From the NCBI GenBank assembly GCA_013043945.1, contig JABEUW010000210.1, positions 1-7,350 of the forward strand: DNA of 7,350 bases. Direction: 5' to 3'. A program made the position numbers and the translations under genes. The notes under the pieces were generated by a model. That model was not told where the DNA came from, did no database searches, and saw nothing but the letters and a program-made list of their open reading frames with translations. This document shows, in pieces, positions 4,988 through 7,350 of the stretch (position 1 is its first letter; each line of letters begins with the position of its first letter). Origin of the DNA: Vulcanimicrobiota bacterium (GTDB taxonomy: Bacteria; Vulcanimicrobiota; Vulcanimicrobiia; Vulcanimicrobiales; Vulcanimicrobiaceae).

Positions 4988-7350
4988 GCGAGCGTAAATA
5001 CCAGGCGACGAGCTGCGATCGCGAACTTGCTCCTACTCGGTTGAAGGCATTTGCAATATGTCCTTCAACAGTGCGCTCGCTGAGCGAAAGGGTAATAGCA
5101 ATTTCGCGATTTGTCCGCCCCGCAGAAATAAGCTCAACAATTTCGCGCTCGCGCCGTGAAAGGCGCGAGCCGTTCCCCTTCTCTTTCTTAGGCATGACGT
5201 GCGAAGCGTGCACGGTTGCGAAAAACGGTGCGCCGATGGCGGTAAATGCAGCCGCGTTTGCGTCGAGCTCGGCTTTAGGAACGCTATTACCGCAAGCTAA
5301 GGCGGCGAATTGAGTTGCGAGTTGATGATGGGCGAGCGACCAAGGGAATCGGTCTGCCTTCAAATCCCCGTGTGCGATCCGAAGGAGTAGGTCTCGATCT
5401 CCGAGCGATGTCGCGCAGCGTGCGAGCAGAGCGGGAATCGCAAATACGCCCGACGGCGGAGTTGACGAGGTCCATAAAGCGGCCGCCTTTGTAACGAGCG
5501 CACGCGAAAGAGATGCATCCCTCCGAGACTGAAGAGCGGCATATGCCGTAGCGAGGGGCAACAATGAGTGGGGGGGGGGCGAAGAGTGCATAAATTGTGC
5601 TGCGGCGGCCGAAAGAGGGTCGAGGAGACTCTTAGGAAGATCTACGCCACCGAGAACAGCGGCTGATGCCGCTATCCCAAGCAATACGTTCCTCGCATAC
5701 GAGCCCGAATCGAACACAAGTGAGTCGACGACGCACTCTATTGCGTCTGCAAAATGACCATTTGCGACCGCTTTCATCGCTGTGATCGCCCGGAGATAAA
5801 AATAAAAAGGTTGACTTGCCGCATCCGCGAAGCCAACCGGCAATTCGTACTCACGGCCCTGAAAAAACGCGGCTATCATCTCCATATTGTCCGGAATCGC
5901 CTGAACCATTTTAGGGAAAGTTCTTGTTATTTGTCGCGCACGTGCAAAGTGCGCCATGGCTTCGCTTTGGTTGCCTTTTCGGGCTGCGAAAAAAGCTTCG
6001 GATGCCGCAGCTCTAACTTGCGCGAGGGTGAATTCGCCGTCGCAATCGAGAAGCTCTGTTTTTAAGTGTAGAAACATTGTTTCATCGAACGCGTCCATTG
6101 CAGCATACATTCGCGCGGAAATTATTTGAGCTTTATCGTGCTTTTCAATTCGAGTAGAATCTGATAACAAACATAAATAATCAAAGGTATCGCGATCTTC
6201 AGCTAACCATGCGGCCATTAGATAGGAACCGATAAGCGGGCCTATTGTTTTTTGCGTATGAGAAAGTGTAGCAAGATTGAGGCCGCTCGAACAAACGCGA
6301 ATTGCTTCGCGTTCGCGATTTAGCGAATTGTAAGCCATTGATAACTGTGTATAGAGCGGCAAAGAATCGTTTGCATTAAATGGCGTTAGTTCAATCCTGC
6401 GTTCGAGTGCACGCACAAGCAGCAGGGGCTCGTTTGCGGCCGATGCCGCACCAGCAAGACGTTCCAAATAATCTAGCTCTAACGTCGTGTCTCCGCATGC
6501 TCGGATTTGGGCGATAATTTGCTCGAGGTCTGGAATCGCGAGCGTCGCCTGCTTCGTTACCGCGGAAATAATGCGACGCCGGTAGGGTATTTCTATCGGA
6601 ATCGTCTCGCGAATTGCTTGAGCGAGAGCACTATGTCGAAACAAAAAGCCGTTAGTACCGGTGGTCAGGTAGCGCTCGGCGCTTGCTTCGAGCATGGGCA
6701 GGAGGCGTTCTTCATCCCAGAGGCGGTGAAGAAGTTCCGGGGTGATCGGCTCCTCTATAAGCGCAAGAATTTGAAGAAATTCGCGCTGCGCCAGCGGAAG
6801 TTGCGCGAGGTCGCGCGCGACGACCGCGCGTATGCCGGATGCCACGCTGCCGATTTCGCCGGCACCGGCGGCCTCGACTGACTCGGCAATCGCCACGATA
6901 TCGATCGCGCGCCCGGCGGATACCTCGGCGATGCGCGCAATGACGTTATCGGATGCATTAGGAATCAGCGACCGCGCGAGTCGTTCTGCGTCACTGGAAG
7001 AAAAGGCCTCAAGAACGATTGCCTCGTCGCTCTGCCCGAATCCATCCCATCCCGGTTCGTTTTGACGCTCCACGGACACGAAGGCGAGGGGGCGGTCAGC
7101 GAAACGTTCGATGAGACGCTCGAGGAGTGCCAGTGATTCTGGATCGCACCATTGAATATCATCGACGGCAATGAGGGTTGGCCAATCAAGAAGCACGCCC
7201 TCGATGAGGCGATAGAGGGACTCTTCAGCGCGGGCTAAGTCATTCTCGGCTTTAAAGTCGTTTGGCAGCCCAGCGGTGTACCGTCCACTCTCATCGCCGA
7301 GCGTTGCGACTATCGCCAGGCCTATTCTCCGCGCGACAATAAAGGGTAGG
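4971..7350 (-). CDS. LuxR-family transcriptional regulator with large ATPase region (LAL type), N-terminus outside the window
   Basis: The frame is open from the right edge to the stop at 4971-4973, giving 792 visible residues. A GTG at 7194-7196 is an internal codon, not the likely start, because coding continues through it to 7350. The Walker B motif is LIAVDDIQW (visible residues 59-67), followed by SLALLERLIERFADRP, as in STAND/AAA-type ATPases; the P-loop must lie beyond the edge. The middle is a long helical region of the TPR or superhelical kind. The C-terminus (about 728-792) is a GerE/LuxR DNA-binding domain: LSRREREIVELISAGRTN, then LSERTVEGHI. LAL proteins usually have about 900 residues and activate pathway genes upon ligand binding. 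Convergent with the precursor operon and touching it, this is a candidate pathway regulator. The coding sequence includes a ten-G run at 5570-5579, and its middle part is AT-richer than the left half of the window. Confidence 0.93.
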   Translation of the reverse strand, partial: LPFIVARRIGLAIVATLGDESGRYTAGLPNDFKAENDLARAEESLYRLIEGVLLDWPTLIAVDDIQWCDPESLALLERLIERFADRPLAFVSVERQNEPGWDGFGQSDEAIVLEAFSSSDAERLARSLIPNASDNVIARIAEVSAGRAIDIVAIAESVEAAGAGEIGSVASGIRAVVARDLAQLPLAQREFLQILALIEEPITPELLHRLWDEERLLPMLEASAERYLTTGTNGFLFRHSALAQAIRETIPIEIPYRRRIISAVTKQATLAIPDLEQIIAQIRACGDTTLELDYLERLAGAASAANEPLLLVRALERRIELTPFNANDSLPLYTQLSMAYNSLNREREAIRVCSSGLNLATLSHTQKTIGPLIGSYLMAAWLAEDRDTFDYLCLLSDSTRIEKHDKAQIISARMYAAMDAFDETMFLHLKTELLDCDGEFTLAQVRAAASEAFFAARKGNQSEAMAHFARARQITRTFPKMVQAIPDNMEMIAAFFQGREYELPVGFADAASQPFYFYLRAITAMKAVANGHFADAIECVVDSLVFDSGSYARNVLLGIAASAAVLGGVDLPKSLLDPLSAAAAQFMHSSPPPHSLLPLATAYAALQSRRDASLSRALVTKAAALWTSSTPPSGVFAIPALLARCATSLGDRDLLLRIAHGDLKADRFPWSLAHHQLATQFAALACGNSVPKAELDANAAAFTAIGAPFFATVHASHVMPKKEKGNGSRLSRREREIVELISAGRTNREIAITLSLSERTVEGHIANAFNRVGASSRSQLVAWYLRSLNPVA
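5570..5579 (-). repeat. Ten-base G/C homopolymer in the regulator gene
   Basis: A run of ten G on the plus strand (ten C in the coding sense) encodes Pro-Pro-Pro and the end of a following His codon. It lies upstream, in the reading direction, of the DNA-binding domain. Loss or gain of one base would remove the HTH domain. The frame is intact as given. Confidence 0.9.

Noticed and set aside
5754..6065. Plus-strand open frame of 103 codons
   Set aside because: It is antisense to the regulator, has no recognisable motif or ribosome binding site, and is a coding shadow; the same holds for 6507-6881.
7194..7196. GTG as the true start of the regulator
   Set aside because: The frame remains open with plausible coding to the window edge, and the Walker A motif expected before Walker B would be missing.

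Overview
The window comes from a GC-rich bacterium. Nothing in it identifies the lineage; the base composition, the large LuxR-type regulator and the YkuU/YkuV-like redox pair would suit a poorly cultivated GC-rich phylum such as Eremiobacterota, but that is a guess. It holds five complete protein genes and one gene cut by the right edge, plus several strong inverted repeats.

Layout. Bases 49-1061 carry a typical 2-Cys peroxiredoxin and, overlapping its stop by one base, a small cytosolic thioredoxin-fold thiol-disulfide oxidoreductase resembling Bacillus YkuV. Twenty bases further on, 1082-3049 encodes one 655-residue protein that fuses a TfuA domain (N-terminal) to a YcaO domain (C-terminal). 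Next come a 124-residue RiPP-precursor-like gene (3144-3518), a class I SAM-dependent methyltransferase (3714-4574) and a second precursor-like gene of 95 residues (4700-4987). On the opposite strand, 4971-7350 is a large ATP-binding LuxR-family regulator (LAL type). Its N-terminus lies outside the window, and its last codons overlap the end of the second precursor.

How the genes may work together. TfuA plus YcaO is the known pair for putting thioamides into peptide backbones (methyl-coenzyme M reductase in methanogens; thioviridamide-type and thiovarsolin-type RiPPs in bacteria). The two small proteins align without gaps over 95 residues. They share a leader-like block, LGLA(K/Q)PP(T/N)ASDL, and end in a conserved Pro-x-x-(V/L)-Gly-hydrophobic-Met motif. 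Precursor 1 carries this tail twice, 29 residues apart. The most economical reading is a thioamide-RiPP cluster: precursors, a fused thioamide synthetase, a methyltransferase and a LuxR-type regulator. I do not recognise this precursor family. No protease, transporter or other tailoring enzyme is visible, so the cluster is either incomplete here or unusually small.

Non-coding structure. Long inverted repeats lie just after precursor 1 (3526-3568) and just before precursor 2 (4611-4659). Shorter hairpins lie inside the 5' ends of the YkuV-like and TfuA-YcaO genes. The regulator contains a run of ten G. The left half of the window is clearly GC-richer than the regulator gene. There is no gene-free stretch longer than about 200 bases.
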